From Verrucomicrobiaceae bacterium (GTDB lineage Bacteria; Verrucomicrobiota; Verrucomicrobiia; Verrucomicrobiales; Verrucomicrobiaceae): a DNA stretch of 12,941 nt. A program made the position numbers and the translations under genes. Shown one piece after another: positions 1 through 8,389 of this stretch. The notes beneath the pieces are model-generated. The model saw only the letters and a program-made list of their open reading frames with translations. It was not told the DNA's origin and made no database searches. How positions within the stretch are numbered: the stretch's first letter is position 1; the number at the start of each line of letters is the position of its first letter. The DNA is taken from positions 1-12,941 of the forward strand of contig CANHTV010000059.1 of NCBI GenBank assembly GCA_947463285.1, given 5' to 3'.

Positions 1-1598
1 CCGGACCAGCCGTAGTAGGCGGTGGCGAGAGGCTGGATGAATCCGCCGATGAGTCGTGGCATGCCGAGCAGAGCTCCACAGACGAGGATGTTAAAAATGA
101 CCAGCTTCCAGGCGTGGTTTTGAGCGTTTTCTGAGTTGCGGCTGTGCGCAGAGATGCCGAGACAAAGGCTGGAAAAAGCGATGCCGGTGAGGACGAGCAG
201 AAGGAGTCTGGCAAAACCGTTTCCAGGTAGGCTACAGCCGGTGATTTCGACCAACAGGCCGAGTGCAAAACCCTGTGCGACGACGAGTGGAATGAGAAAG
301 CCCAGCTTGGAAAGCAGGTAGGCCGAGATACGCAGTCCGCCACGGCGCTCGCGTTCCAGCAGCGGCCTTTCGAGGGCGATTTCACGGGCTCCGTTGCGCA
401 CGCCCATGATGAGAATGAGCAGCGTCTGAATGAAAAGCGCCATGGCGCAGGTGTAGGCTGCTGGCCAGAGGAACTCGGGTGTGGAGTCACCACGACTGAG
501 AGCGGAAAGATAGACGGTATTTGGCGCGACCAAGAGCATGGCTAGCAACGGCAGAGCAACGATGAGGATGAGGTGTTCCAACCATTCGGACTGGGTGCGG
601 CGAAAGATGCTCCATCTGCGGCGGATGAGGTGGCTGGTCTGCTGAATCAACGATGGCAGGGCAGGGGGGCCTGGTGCGGCATTGATCTCACTTAGACTCT
701 TTTTCGGTGAGGCGATGGCTGGATCATGCTCGGGTGCGTCTGTGGAAAGATCTTCCTGCGTGATCGGCTCCATCATGGATCGTCCGAGGTCGCCGAGCTT
801 GAAGGCTTCGTAATAAGACTCGCGATGGCGTGACCAGGAGTCACCCCAGCGCTCGGCTGGGCGCTTGGCGAGGCGTGGGTAGAGCTCCTCGACGTTGGCG
901 ATGCTGAAGTAATGAGCCACGGCACGCGCCGGACCATGAAAACAGACGTAGCCTTCGTGGAGAATGACGACAGTGTCGTAGGAGGCGATATTGGCGACGC
1001 TCTGAGTGGCGTGGACGACCATGCGCCCAGGCTGGTCGGTGACGATAAATTTCAGCAGGGCAGTGAGTTCCTGCTCTGACTTCACATCGAGTCCATCCGT
1101 AAATTCATCACAGAGCACCAGTGGGGCATCACTGACGAGAGCCAGGGCCAGTTTTAAACGACGACGCTGGGAGATGCTGAGAGCGCTGACGCGAGCCGAG
1201 GCCATGGTCTCCAGACCCACACCGACGAGAATGTGTGAGGCTTTGGCGATGCGTGCCTCATCAGTCTGACCACTGACGCGCAGCATGAGCGCACTCATGA
1301 GGGTTTCGCGGACGGTCAGCACCATGCTGAGCGCATCGTCATCGGCGGTGACGACACCGATGCTGTTGGGATGCACCGGGTGCAGAGCCGTGTCTTTGCC
1401 AAAAAAAGCGATCACACCTTCGCTCGCCTGATCCAGGCCGGCGAGGAGTCGGATGAGGCTGGTCCGGCCACTGCCTGGGGCTCCAATGACCGCCATCAGA
1501 TGACCCTTGGGGACGGCAAAGCTGATTTGGTTCAGGATAGTCAGCGCTTCTTGCGAGGGCCGTGGGAGTGAGCGAGTGACATTGAGGACTTCCAGCAT
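1..1598 (-). CDS. ABCG-like ABC transporter, fused ATPase and ABC-2 permease, C-terminus outside the window, degenerate nucleotide site
   Basis: The frame stays open from ATG at 1598 to the window edge, giving 532 visible residues. An in-frame stop at 1643-1641 and no other in-frame start fix this ATG. Residues 1-225 are an ABC ATPase domain. A charged linker follows (about 240-335), then an ABC-2 type membrane domain with hydrophobic segments near 341-358, 376-400, 432-453, 462-482 and 498-515. The segment ERPLLERERRGGLRISAY (409-426) is typical of ABCG/PDR transporters, which usually export lipids or hydrophobic compounds. The ATPase site is unusual: Walker A reads GAPGSGRTS (39-47), so the invariant lysine is Arg45; the Q-loop position is Ala85 (VVTADDD); the signature reads LSISQ (140-144) instead of LSGGQ. 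Walker B Asp164-Glu165, the D-loop DGLD and H-loop His196 are kept. It lies 49 bases after the RodA-like gene and is probably co-transcribed with it. The substrate is unknown. Confidence 0.9.
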   Translation of the reverse strand, partial: MLEVLNVTRSLPRPSQEALTILNQISFAVPKGHLMAVIGAPGSGRTSLIRLLAGLDQASEGVIAFFGKDTALHPVHPNSIGVVTADDDALSMVLTVRETLMSALMLRVSGQTDEARIAKASHILVGVGLETMASARVSALSISQRRRLKLALALVSDAPLVLCDEFTDGLDVKSEQELTALLKFIVTDQPGRMVVHATQSVANIASYDTVVILHEGYVCFHGPARAVAHYFSIANVEELYPRLAKRPAERWGDSWSRHRESYYEAFKLGDLGRSMMEPITQEDLSTDAPEHDPAIASPKKSLSEINAAPGPPALPSLIQQTSHLIRRRWSIFRRTQSEWLEHLILIVALPLLAMLLVAPNTVYLSALSRGDSTPEFLWPAAYTCAMALFIQTLLILIMGVRNGAREIALERPLLERERRGGLRISAYLLSKLGFLIPLVVAQGFALGLLVEITGCSLPGNGFARLLLLVLTGIAFSSLCLGISAHSRNSENAQNHAWKLVIFNILVCGALLGMPRLIGGFIQPLATAYYGWS

Positions 1599-1647
1599 GA
1601 CTTCATGAAAGCGGAAAAATCCGTAGGCACAACCGCCAAGTCAGACC

Positions 1648-2853
1648 TCAGTCATCGTCATCATCACGGATCTCGCGACCACCTGCCGTCTTCTTCTTCA
1701 CAGAGGAGATGTTTCGGTGAACCCAGACACTCTGCATCATGCCCATGAGAAAAAGGGTGACGATCATGAAGGTGCCTCCGTAGCTGATGAATGGCATGGG
1801 CAGACCAATAACCGGCAACATGCAGAGGTTCATGCCCGCGTTTTGAAAGGTATGCGCGAAGAACATGGTCACAACACCGACGACAATGAGTCGCCCGACC
1901 TGATCCCTTGAATAAAAGGCGATGAATATGCCCTGGAGCAGCAGCAGAGCGATGCCGCTGAGCAGCATGACCGAGCCGCGAAAGCCGAACTCCTCACACA
2001 CGACACTGAAGATGTAGTCACTGAAGGCCTCCGCTTCAGGGTAAAACATGCGGTGGATGGAGCGCTGATCCGGCACTTTTTCTGACAAGGGGCCTTTGCC
2101 TTCAAAGCCTGCGGAAGCGACGGCGGTCTGCACGAAGTTGGGCACCCAGCCGTGGCCTCGTGTGTCCACTTTTTCAGGCTGATTTGTCAGCAAATACCAG
2201 GTCTGGTCGATACGGGCCTGCTGGTATTCTTTGAGGACAAAAAAGTACATCAAGGGAATGACGCAGAGGGCACTGAGGATGAGCGTGATGATGTAGCGAA
2301 AGGGAATGCTGCCGACGAGCATCATGGCCAGGAAAACCGGCCCCCAGACGAGACCGGAGCCAAGGTCTTCCTTGATCACCATCGCGGCCGGGATGGCCGT
2401 GAGAAGTCCCGCAATGAGGATGCGCAGCCATGGCCGGCGAAACATGGGAGCCATGCGTGGTAATTCTCCGAAGACGACAGCCAGCATGATGATGCCTGCC
2501 ATGATCGCAAACTGGGAGGGCTGCATGGACAAGCCGCCAATGCTGACCCAATTTTTGTTGCCGTTGATCTCGATGCCGAAGAGATGTAGGTAAACAAGAC
2601 CCGCGATACCGCCGAGATACATCGGCACGCAAGCCCAGCGCACCCATTTGTAGTCGATCAGTGACGCACCGAACAGGAAGGGAACACCGATGCCGATCCA
2701 GGTGATTTGCTGCCGCCATTTCAGCGCCAGATCCTGGGCTTCACGGAAGGAGGAGGCATTAAAAATGGCATACACACCAAAGGTCAGCAGACCTGCCATG
2801 GTCAGCATGAGGATCCAGTTGATGCCGAGAAATTTTTTGAACAGGGGGGTCAT
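1648..2853 (-). CDS. rodA: RodA/FtsW family peptidoglycan glycosyltransferase (SEDS protein)
   Basis: A 401-residue polytopic inner-membrane protein with about ten hydrophobic segments. SEDS proteins polymerise lipid II into glycan strands together with a class B penicillin-binding protein. RodA acts in side-wall elongation and FtsW at the septum. Family landmarks are present: QPSQFA (111-116, usually QPSE-A-K), KEDLGSGL (161-168), a large external loop at about 208-275, YPEAEAFSDYIF (271-282) matching the family's LPE-HTDFIF with the catalytic aspartate at 279, and LPVIGLPMPFISYGG (346-360). The usual HT before the aspartate is FS here, and the C-terminus is acidic (five Asp). The frame stays open up to 2970, but that extension overlaps the upstream ATPase gene and has no family match. 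ATG 2853 directly precedes the first membrane segment and lies 16 bases after that gene's stop. RodA is preferred over FtsW on length and general fit, not proof. Confidence 0.92.
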   Translation of the reverse strand: MTPLFKKFLGINWILMLTMAGLLTFGVYAIFNASSFREAQDLALKWRQQITWIGIGVPFLFGASLIDYKWVRWACVPMYLGGIAGLVYLHLFGIEINGNKNWVSIGGLSMQPSQFAIMAGIIMLAVVFGELPRMAPMFRRPWLRILIAGLLTAIPAAMVIKEDLGSGLVWGPVFLAMMLVGSIPFRYIITLILSALCVIPLMYFFVLKEYQQARIDQTWYLLTNQPEKVDTRGHGWVPNFVQTAVASAGFEGKGPLSEKVPDQRSIHRMFYPEAEAFSDYIFSVVCEEFGFRGSVMLLSGIALLLLQGIFIAFYSRDQVGRLIVVGVVTMFFAHTFQNAGMNLCMLPVIGLPMPFISYGGTFMIVTLFLMGMMQSVWVHRNISSVKKKTAGGREIRDDDDD

Positions 2854-2869
2854 AGACAGTTGGAAAAAG

Positions 2870-3652
<783 letters not shown>

Positions 3653-3787
3653 AAGGGCCCGAGACTACGTCACTCCGGCACTCTGTCACGCAGCGGCTTC
3701 AGTGGAATGTAAAAAGCAAGGCGCGAAAGGCTGTCTTGGGCTCCACGACCTAAGGGAATCCGAATACACCCAGCTTTTAAGGCATTC
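3653..3787. other. Non-coding stretch upstream of the orphan peptide-ABC ATPase gene
   Basis: This stretch separates the ATG at 3652 from the decayed plus-strand remnant and should hold the promoter of the three-gene minus-strand run. I could not find a convincing sigma-70-type -35/-10 pair at normal spacing, nor an inverted repeat or riboswitch-like structure. A minus-strand frame is open across part of it (from 4017 to 3670), but its peptide resembles nothing I recognise and most of it lies antisense to the remnant, so no gene is called. Confidence 0.3.
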
Positions 3788-4740
3788 ATGGCGTCAAAGG
3801 CCTCGCCTGGGCGGTTTTGTCGTAACGTAGGGCAGAACCTAATCACTGCGGCAACACCAGCCACCACAGGTGCGACCTCCGCTGTCTTCACTCTCACACC
3901 CGGAGCTTTGTCGACTGGAACCGCTGAGCCAGGCTTCGAAGGCTTTGTGGATGATGCTTTCATCAACTCGAATATCGACTTCACTCGTGACTTGGGTCTG
4001 CGCAGTGCCAGCGGCACTGGCTTCCTGCTCTCGATCCGCGAGCGTACCGTGCTGGAAACAACGGCGGTGTGGAAGACGGAGACCTTTATTCGAACCTCCT
4101 CGAATAGGCTCTCGATACTGAGGCCGCAGTGGAGCTGGTAGCTTTCGCCTCGAAACCAACGCCTCCACTAGCACGGCTGATGCGGTCTTCACTCGTCCCG
4201 CGAATGGCCGTGCTGACATCCGTTATGAAGTCGAGTTGAGTGTCGATGGCAATCGCTGGACAAAGCTCGCCATCTAACCGTAGCTGAGCATCGTTGCTGA
4301 TGGGCGCCAGATCGTGCGCTACAATGCCGTCAATGGCTCCAATGTTTTGCAGGTGAAGCCCGAGGTATGCTGCGCCTGAAAGTCAGTCTTGGGGGTGAAG
4401 AAGTCAGTGTGTTGCCTACGGGTCAGGTTGGATCTCAAATCAGCATCAAGCCTGCAACCTCCACACGCCTGCTGGGCACAAGCAGCATCGTGGCAAAATC
4501 GTGGCAGAATCGGCTGATCGTTTAGGGTTGAATGCCGAGAAGGGTTATCGCTTAGCCACAGAGCCTGCTGAAGCAGCTCGTCTCCGCCTTTGGAAGGCAG
4601 ATGCTGACAGCGCTGACGCGGGATACGATCAGCTCTAGCTGAACAGGACTGGCTGGCAGCGCCAGGATGACAGCACAGGCGCCGATTTGAGCGCTGCAAG
4701 GCTCTTGAAACCATTCCGTGGCTTCTTCTTGGTGCCTTAA
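3788..4740 (+). pseudogene. Decayed remnant of a secreted protein with an LLEYAL-type C-terminal module
   Basis: No intact frame spans this stretch, but protein-like segments follow one another on the plus strand in changing frames. From about 3836 to 4040 one frame reads a low-complexity Ala/Thr/Gly-rich segment containing EGFVDDAFINSNIDFT. From 4042 another frame reads NNGGVEDGDLYSNLLE, a TAG at 4105-4107, then ALDTE. This resembles the 'DGDG-SNLLEYALGT' motif near the end of many large secreted verrucomicrobial proteins. From 4140 the third frame reads FRLETNASTSTADAVFTRP, then ADIRYEVELSVDGNRW, the usual continuation, with stops TAA 4275 and TAG 4281 and read-on to TGA 4377. A shifted frame from 4367 gives LRLKVS, the usual end of such modules. 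More peptide-like sequence runs to TAA 4738 with a TAG at 4636. The family assignment is from memory. The flanks 3653-3787 and 4741-4880 show no gene. Confidence 0.55.
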
Positions 4741-4844
4741 TGCCTGCCTTGGGGATGAATTGGGCAGCGGAACTGAAATTTAGACGTCCTTGTTTCAAGA
4801 CACTTCTGGCGCAAAGCCTTTCGATGTGCTATGCGCTCCAGTTC

Positions 4845-4867
4845 CCCCCGTGCAGTTTCGGCGGGGG
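4845..4867 (+). promoter_or_regulatory. GC-rich hairpin just upstream of the SNF2-family gene start
   Basis: CCCCCG (4845-4850) and CGGGGG (4862-4867) form a perfect 6-bp stem around an 11-base loop, ending 13 bases before ATG 4881. The GGGGG arm is the only purine-rich stretch in reach of the start and could act as a weak ribosome-binding site, which the stem would hide. The stem could also be the terminator of the decayed gene upstream, although only a short T run (GTTTTG) follows. Function is not shown by sequence alone. Confidence 0.3.
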
Positions 4868-4880
4868 ATAGTTTTGCCCC

Positions 4881-7800
4881 ATGTCCGCCCTACTTTCCCA
4901 ACTTCCTCATCTTCTCGCCGCCTTTTTGCCTCGAATCCGTCAGGAGGCTGAACGTTTGGTGGATGATGACTCCGTCCGTGGTTTAGACATTGTTGATGAT
5001 GAAGCTCTCGCCGAAGTGCGACTCGATGATGTGAAGGTCAATACACGCTGGGCGCTCGAAGAGGGGCAGTGGCGTGGTGATACAGATACCGAAGACGACA
5101 CGCTCCATCAGTTGAGCCTCTGCACAGCCTTGATCGCCATCCAGCGCCGGGCTGCTCGTGAGCCTCAGTTATTGCAGGCTGAGGCACCGGAAGAGGCCTT
5201 TCAATCCATCGTTGAGAGACGCTTGGCGCGTCAGTTGACCGCTGATGAGGAAGCTTACCTTGCCAAGCTGGACAAGCGCTTTGAACGCGTGAAACAAAGC
5301 GGCCAGATTTATGATCAGGACATGGTGCGCCTGCATCCGAAATGGAGCATTCAAAGTGTCGAACCGCTGCCTCTCTGGCCTGACGCACCGACTTCGCTGC
5401 GTGAGTTTTGGGACTTCATCGCTCTGGCTTTATCCGAGCGCGCGCTGACGATTCCGACCTTTCTTCGTGGCTTGGTGGATCTCAATGAAGTGCGCAACCG
5501 TCTCAGCGAATGGCGGCAGGAGCGCACGGTGCCCATGTGGCGCGAGCGCATACGCAAGCTGGTTTTGAACGATGGTTCTGAAACCAAGATCTGGCGTCGC
5601 ACGGTGGACTTCCGCCTTCTGATCACGCCTGGGGAAGCCAGACTCCAGCTTCGATTCGCGGAAGATGAGAAATTCCGCGCTGTGACAGGTAATGAACTCA
5701 ATGAACTCAGCGAAGCGCAGTCGATTGGCGCTCTTTCGATGAGTCCCGAGGCCGAGCTTTTGTTGATCTCCGCCCTGTCTCAGTTCACGCCGGGGCAGGG
5801 GGAAAACTGCCGCTTTGATCTGGAGACTCACGGCTCATGGTTGTGCTCACTGTTTCAGCAGTCAGCCTTGGCCGACCGCCTGGTGACATTGGATGAGCTG
5901 CCTTTCACTCAGAGCGAGCAATCTCTGCGCTGGCAGGCTGTGGAGCATGAGGAGTCGATGCAGCTGCATCTTTCTCTGGTTCAGTCTGACGGCACGCCTG
6001 CGCCGCTGCCTTTGCGCGTTCTGCATGGCTCACGCACGTTTTATCTCGCCACGGATGCTCTGTTTGTGGGGCCGCGCTGGTTTACGGAAGAAACACGGAT
6101 TGATGCACTCATTATCATCCCTCTCAATGCACTGGCGACTCAGGATGGCATTGCCTTTCTAGAGATGATTGGTGTGCCTTTGCCGGGCAATATTTCTGCA
6201 CGAGTGCGGCATGAATCTTTGAGTGTGGAAGTGAAAGCTCACTGCCTGGCGCGTGTGGGCAACAGTGGTGCCGAGTTTGCTGTTTTTAAGGCTGAAGCCG
6301 TGGCTCCTGATGGCCGCGTGCGCGAAAAGCTTGGCCCTGTCGGCTGGGAGCCGGTGAGACATGCTGAAGATGCGGATGACACGAGCATCGTCTGCCGTGA
6401 CCGCGAGGCGCTGGCCGCCATGGATGCGGCTTTGAATGAGCTGCGTCCCGTGTGGGACATCGAGCAGCAGGGCTATCGCGTGCGTCTGACCAAGACTTTC
6501 CCAGATCAGTTCAACACCTGGGCACAGCAGCTTCCTGAGCGTATTCTGCTGAAGACGGATGAACGCCTGCAAACGATTCTCGCAGACCCGCTGATCGCTC
6601 GTGTGCGCCTGGAGGCCTCGCAGACAGCGACGATCGACTGGTTTGATCTGAAGATGATTTTTGAGATTGAAGGCGCGGATCTAAAGCCGGCTGACATTCG
6701 CAAACTGGTCGCTGCCAAAGGTGGATTCGTGCAGTTGGCGGATGGCTCATGGCGTCGCGTGAAACTGGAGCTGACTGAAGAGCAGCAGACTTTGATGGAT
6801 CAGCTCGGCATTGATCTCGATGAGCATGGAGACCAGATGCACCGCCTGCATTGGCGTCAGCTGGCCGGTGAAAACAGCCAGCACATCATCAATCCACGTG
6901 CCTGGCAGAACATCACTCAGCGCATGGAGCTGGCCCGCTTGGATGAGCGGCCGCCGGTGCCTGAGACTCTCGGCGTCACTCTGCGTCCGTATCAGGAAGA
7001 GGGTTTCCACTTTTTGGCCTACCTCAGCGTGAACAAATTTGGCGGCATTTTGGCTGATGACATGGGCTTGGGGAAAACCATTCAAAGCATCACTTGGATT
7101 CTCTGGCTGCGCAACCGATACCGTAAAGCCTGGCCATGCCTCGTGGTCTGTCCGAAGTCGGTACTCGATGTCTGGGCCACGGAGTTCGGCAAAGCGGCAC
7201 CCACACTGCGCGTGCAGGTTTTACGTGACAAGGAGGAACTGGATCTCGGCCGTTTGCAGACAGATTATGATGTGCTCGTGATGAACTACGCGCAGATGCG
7301 TGGCTGCATTGATCTGCTGGATGCGATGAAATGGCTGGCCGTCATTTTGGATGAAGGCCAACACATCAAGAATCCTGATTCAAAAGCTGCCAAATCGGCC
7401 CGTCAGCTCCAGGCTGAAAATCGCCTCGTCCTCACAGGTACACCGCTGGAGAATCGCCTTCTGGATCTTTGGAGCCTGATGACCTTTGCAACGCCGGGAG
7501 CTCTCGGTGACCGTGGCTATTTTACGCGCAATTTTGACCGTCGTAAGGATGAGCAAGCCAGCAACCGACTTGGCGCGCGCTTAAGGCCCTTCATGCTGCG
7601 CCGCACGAAATCACAAGTGGCCAAGGATCTGCCGATGCGCAGTGAGGAGTCCATGCTATGTGAGATGAATGAAACCCAGGCACGCCTGTATCGAGAAGAA
7701 CTGGCGCGTGCCCAGCAGATGGTCCTGACGGCCAGTGGCTTTGAGGTGCTGACTCGCAAACGCTTCGCCATCCTCCAGGCGCTGACCCGTCTGCGGCAGA

Positions 7801-8387
7801 TCTGCTGTCATCCGAATCTGGTCGATAAAGGTGGTGATAAAAACCACGACAGCGCCAAGCTTTCCGCGACGCTTGAACTCATCGAGGAGCTTCATGCAGG
7901 TGGTCACAAGGTCCTGCTGTTCAGTCAGTTCGTTAGCATGTTGGAGATCATCCGAGACAAATTGGAAGAGATGAGTGTGCCGTATTACTGGCTCACTGGC
8001 AGCACGAACAATCGCTCTGAAGTCGTCGATCAGTTCCAGAATGATGCGGATGCCTGCGTCTTCCTACTATCGCTGAAGGCTGGTGGCAGCGGTCTCAATC
8101 TTACCGCCGCCAGTTACGTCATCCTTTATGATCCCTGGTGGAATCCGGCGGTGGAAGCTCAGGCGATTGACCGAGCTCATCGTATCGGCCAGACCCAGCC
8201 GGTGATGGCCTATCGAATGATCACGAAAGATACTATTGAGGAGAAGATCATGCTGCTTCAGCAGAAGAAGCAGCTCATGTCGGCCAACATTCTCGGCGAT
8301 GGTGGCTTTGCCCGCACCTTGGAGAAGACCGACTTTGAGTTCCTCTTTGGCCTGGAGGCTGAAGAAGCAGCACGTCAGGAGGATTGA
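4881..8387 (+). CDS. SNF2/Swi2-family DNA-dependent ATPase (bacterial SNF2 helicase-like)
   Basis: A 1168-residue protein, a usual size for bacterial SNF2 enzymes. These are ATP-driven double-stranded DNA translocases that remodel protein-DNA complexes rather than separate strands. The ATPase core lies in the C-terminal 470 residues: LRPYQEEGFHFL (701-712), motif I ILADDMGLGKT (723-733), motif Ia LVVCPKS (754-760), motif II DEGQ (824-827), motif III LTGTPLEN (851-858), then the second RecA lobe with VLLFSQF (1011-1017), motif V GGSGLNL (1068-1074) and motif VI DRAHRIGQ (1097-1104) with arginine fingers. All catalytic motifs look intact. The N-terminal 700 residues have no motif I can name with confidence. 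Residues 50-87 are laid out like a SWIM zinc finger but lack its cysteines. The only plus-strand intact gene here, it starts 14 bases after a GC-rich hairpin and ends 2 bases from the converging ThuA-like gene. Its cellular role is unknown. Confidence 0.95.
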   Translation: MSALLSQLPHLLAAFLPRIRQEAERLVDDDSVRGLDIVDDEALAEVRLDDVKVNTRWALEEGQWRGDTDTEDDTLHQLSLCTALIAIQRRAAREPQLLQAEAPEEAFQSIVERRLARQLTADEEAYLAKLDKRFERVKQSGQIYDQDMVRLHPKWSIQSVEPLPLWPDAPTSLREFWDFIALALSERALTIPTFLRGLVDLNEVRNRLSEWRQERTVPMWRERIRKLVLNDGSETKIWRRTVDFRLLITPGEARLQLRFAEDEKFRAVTGNELNELSEAQSIGALSMSPEAELLLISALSQFTPGQGENCRFDLETHGSWLCSLFQQSALADRLVTLDELPFTQSEQSLRWQAVEHEESMQLHLSLVQSDGTPAPLPLRVLHGSRTFYLATDALFVGPRWFTEETRIDALIIIPLNALATQDGIAFLEMIGVPLPGNISARVRHESLSVEVKAHCLARVGNSGAEFAVFKAEAVAPDGRVREKLGPVGWEPVRHAEDADDTSIVCRDREALAAMDAALNELRPVWDIEQQGYRVRLTKTFPDQFNTWAQQLPERILLKTDERLQTILADPLIARVRLEASQTATIDWFDLKMIFEIEGADLKPADIRKLVAAKGGFVQLADGSWRRVKLELTEEQQTLMDQLGIDLDEHGDQMHRLHWRQLAGENSQHIINPRAWQNITQRMELARLDERPPVPETLGVTLRPYQEEGFHFLAYLSVNKFGGILADDMGLGKTIQSITWILWLRNRYRKAWPCLVVCPKSVLDVWATEFGKAAPTLRVQVLRDKEELDLGRLQTDYDVLVMNYAQMRGCIDLLDAMKWLAVILDEGQHIKNPDSKAAKSARQLQAENRLVLTGTPLENRLLDLWSLMTFATPGALGDRGYFTRNFDRRKDEQASNRLGARLRPFMLRRTKSQVAKDLPMRSEESMLCEMNETQARLYREELARAQQMVLTASGFEVLTRKRFAILQALTRLRQICCHPNLVDKGGDKNHDSAKLSATLELIEELHAGGHKVLLFSQFVSMLEIIRDKLEEMSVPYYWLTGSTNNRSEVVDQFQNDADACVFLLSLKAGGSGLNLTAASYVILYDPWWNPAVEAQAIDRAHRIGQTQPVMAYRMITKDTIEEKIMLLQQKKQLMSANILGDGGFARTLEKTDFEFLFGLEAEEAARQED

Positions 8388-8389
8388 TC

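Noticed and set aside
3670..4219. Minus-strand open frames of 115 and 126 codons in the 3.7-4.2 kb gap
   Set aside because: They are antisense to a plus-strand remnant with recognisable motifs, and neither peptide resembles a known protein. The part toward 3670 stays unexplained.
4319..4798. A 159-codon minus-strand open frame
   Set aside because: It is Ser/Arg/His/Gln-rich without motifs and lies opposite the decayed module, so it looks like a chance frame in GC-rich DNA.
4881..8387. The SNF2-family protein as part of an antiphage system such as DISARM
   Set aside because: No methyltransferase, phospholipase D, helicase partner or other defence gene is adjacent; its neighbours are a remnant and a ThuA-like gene.
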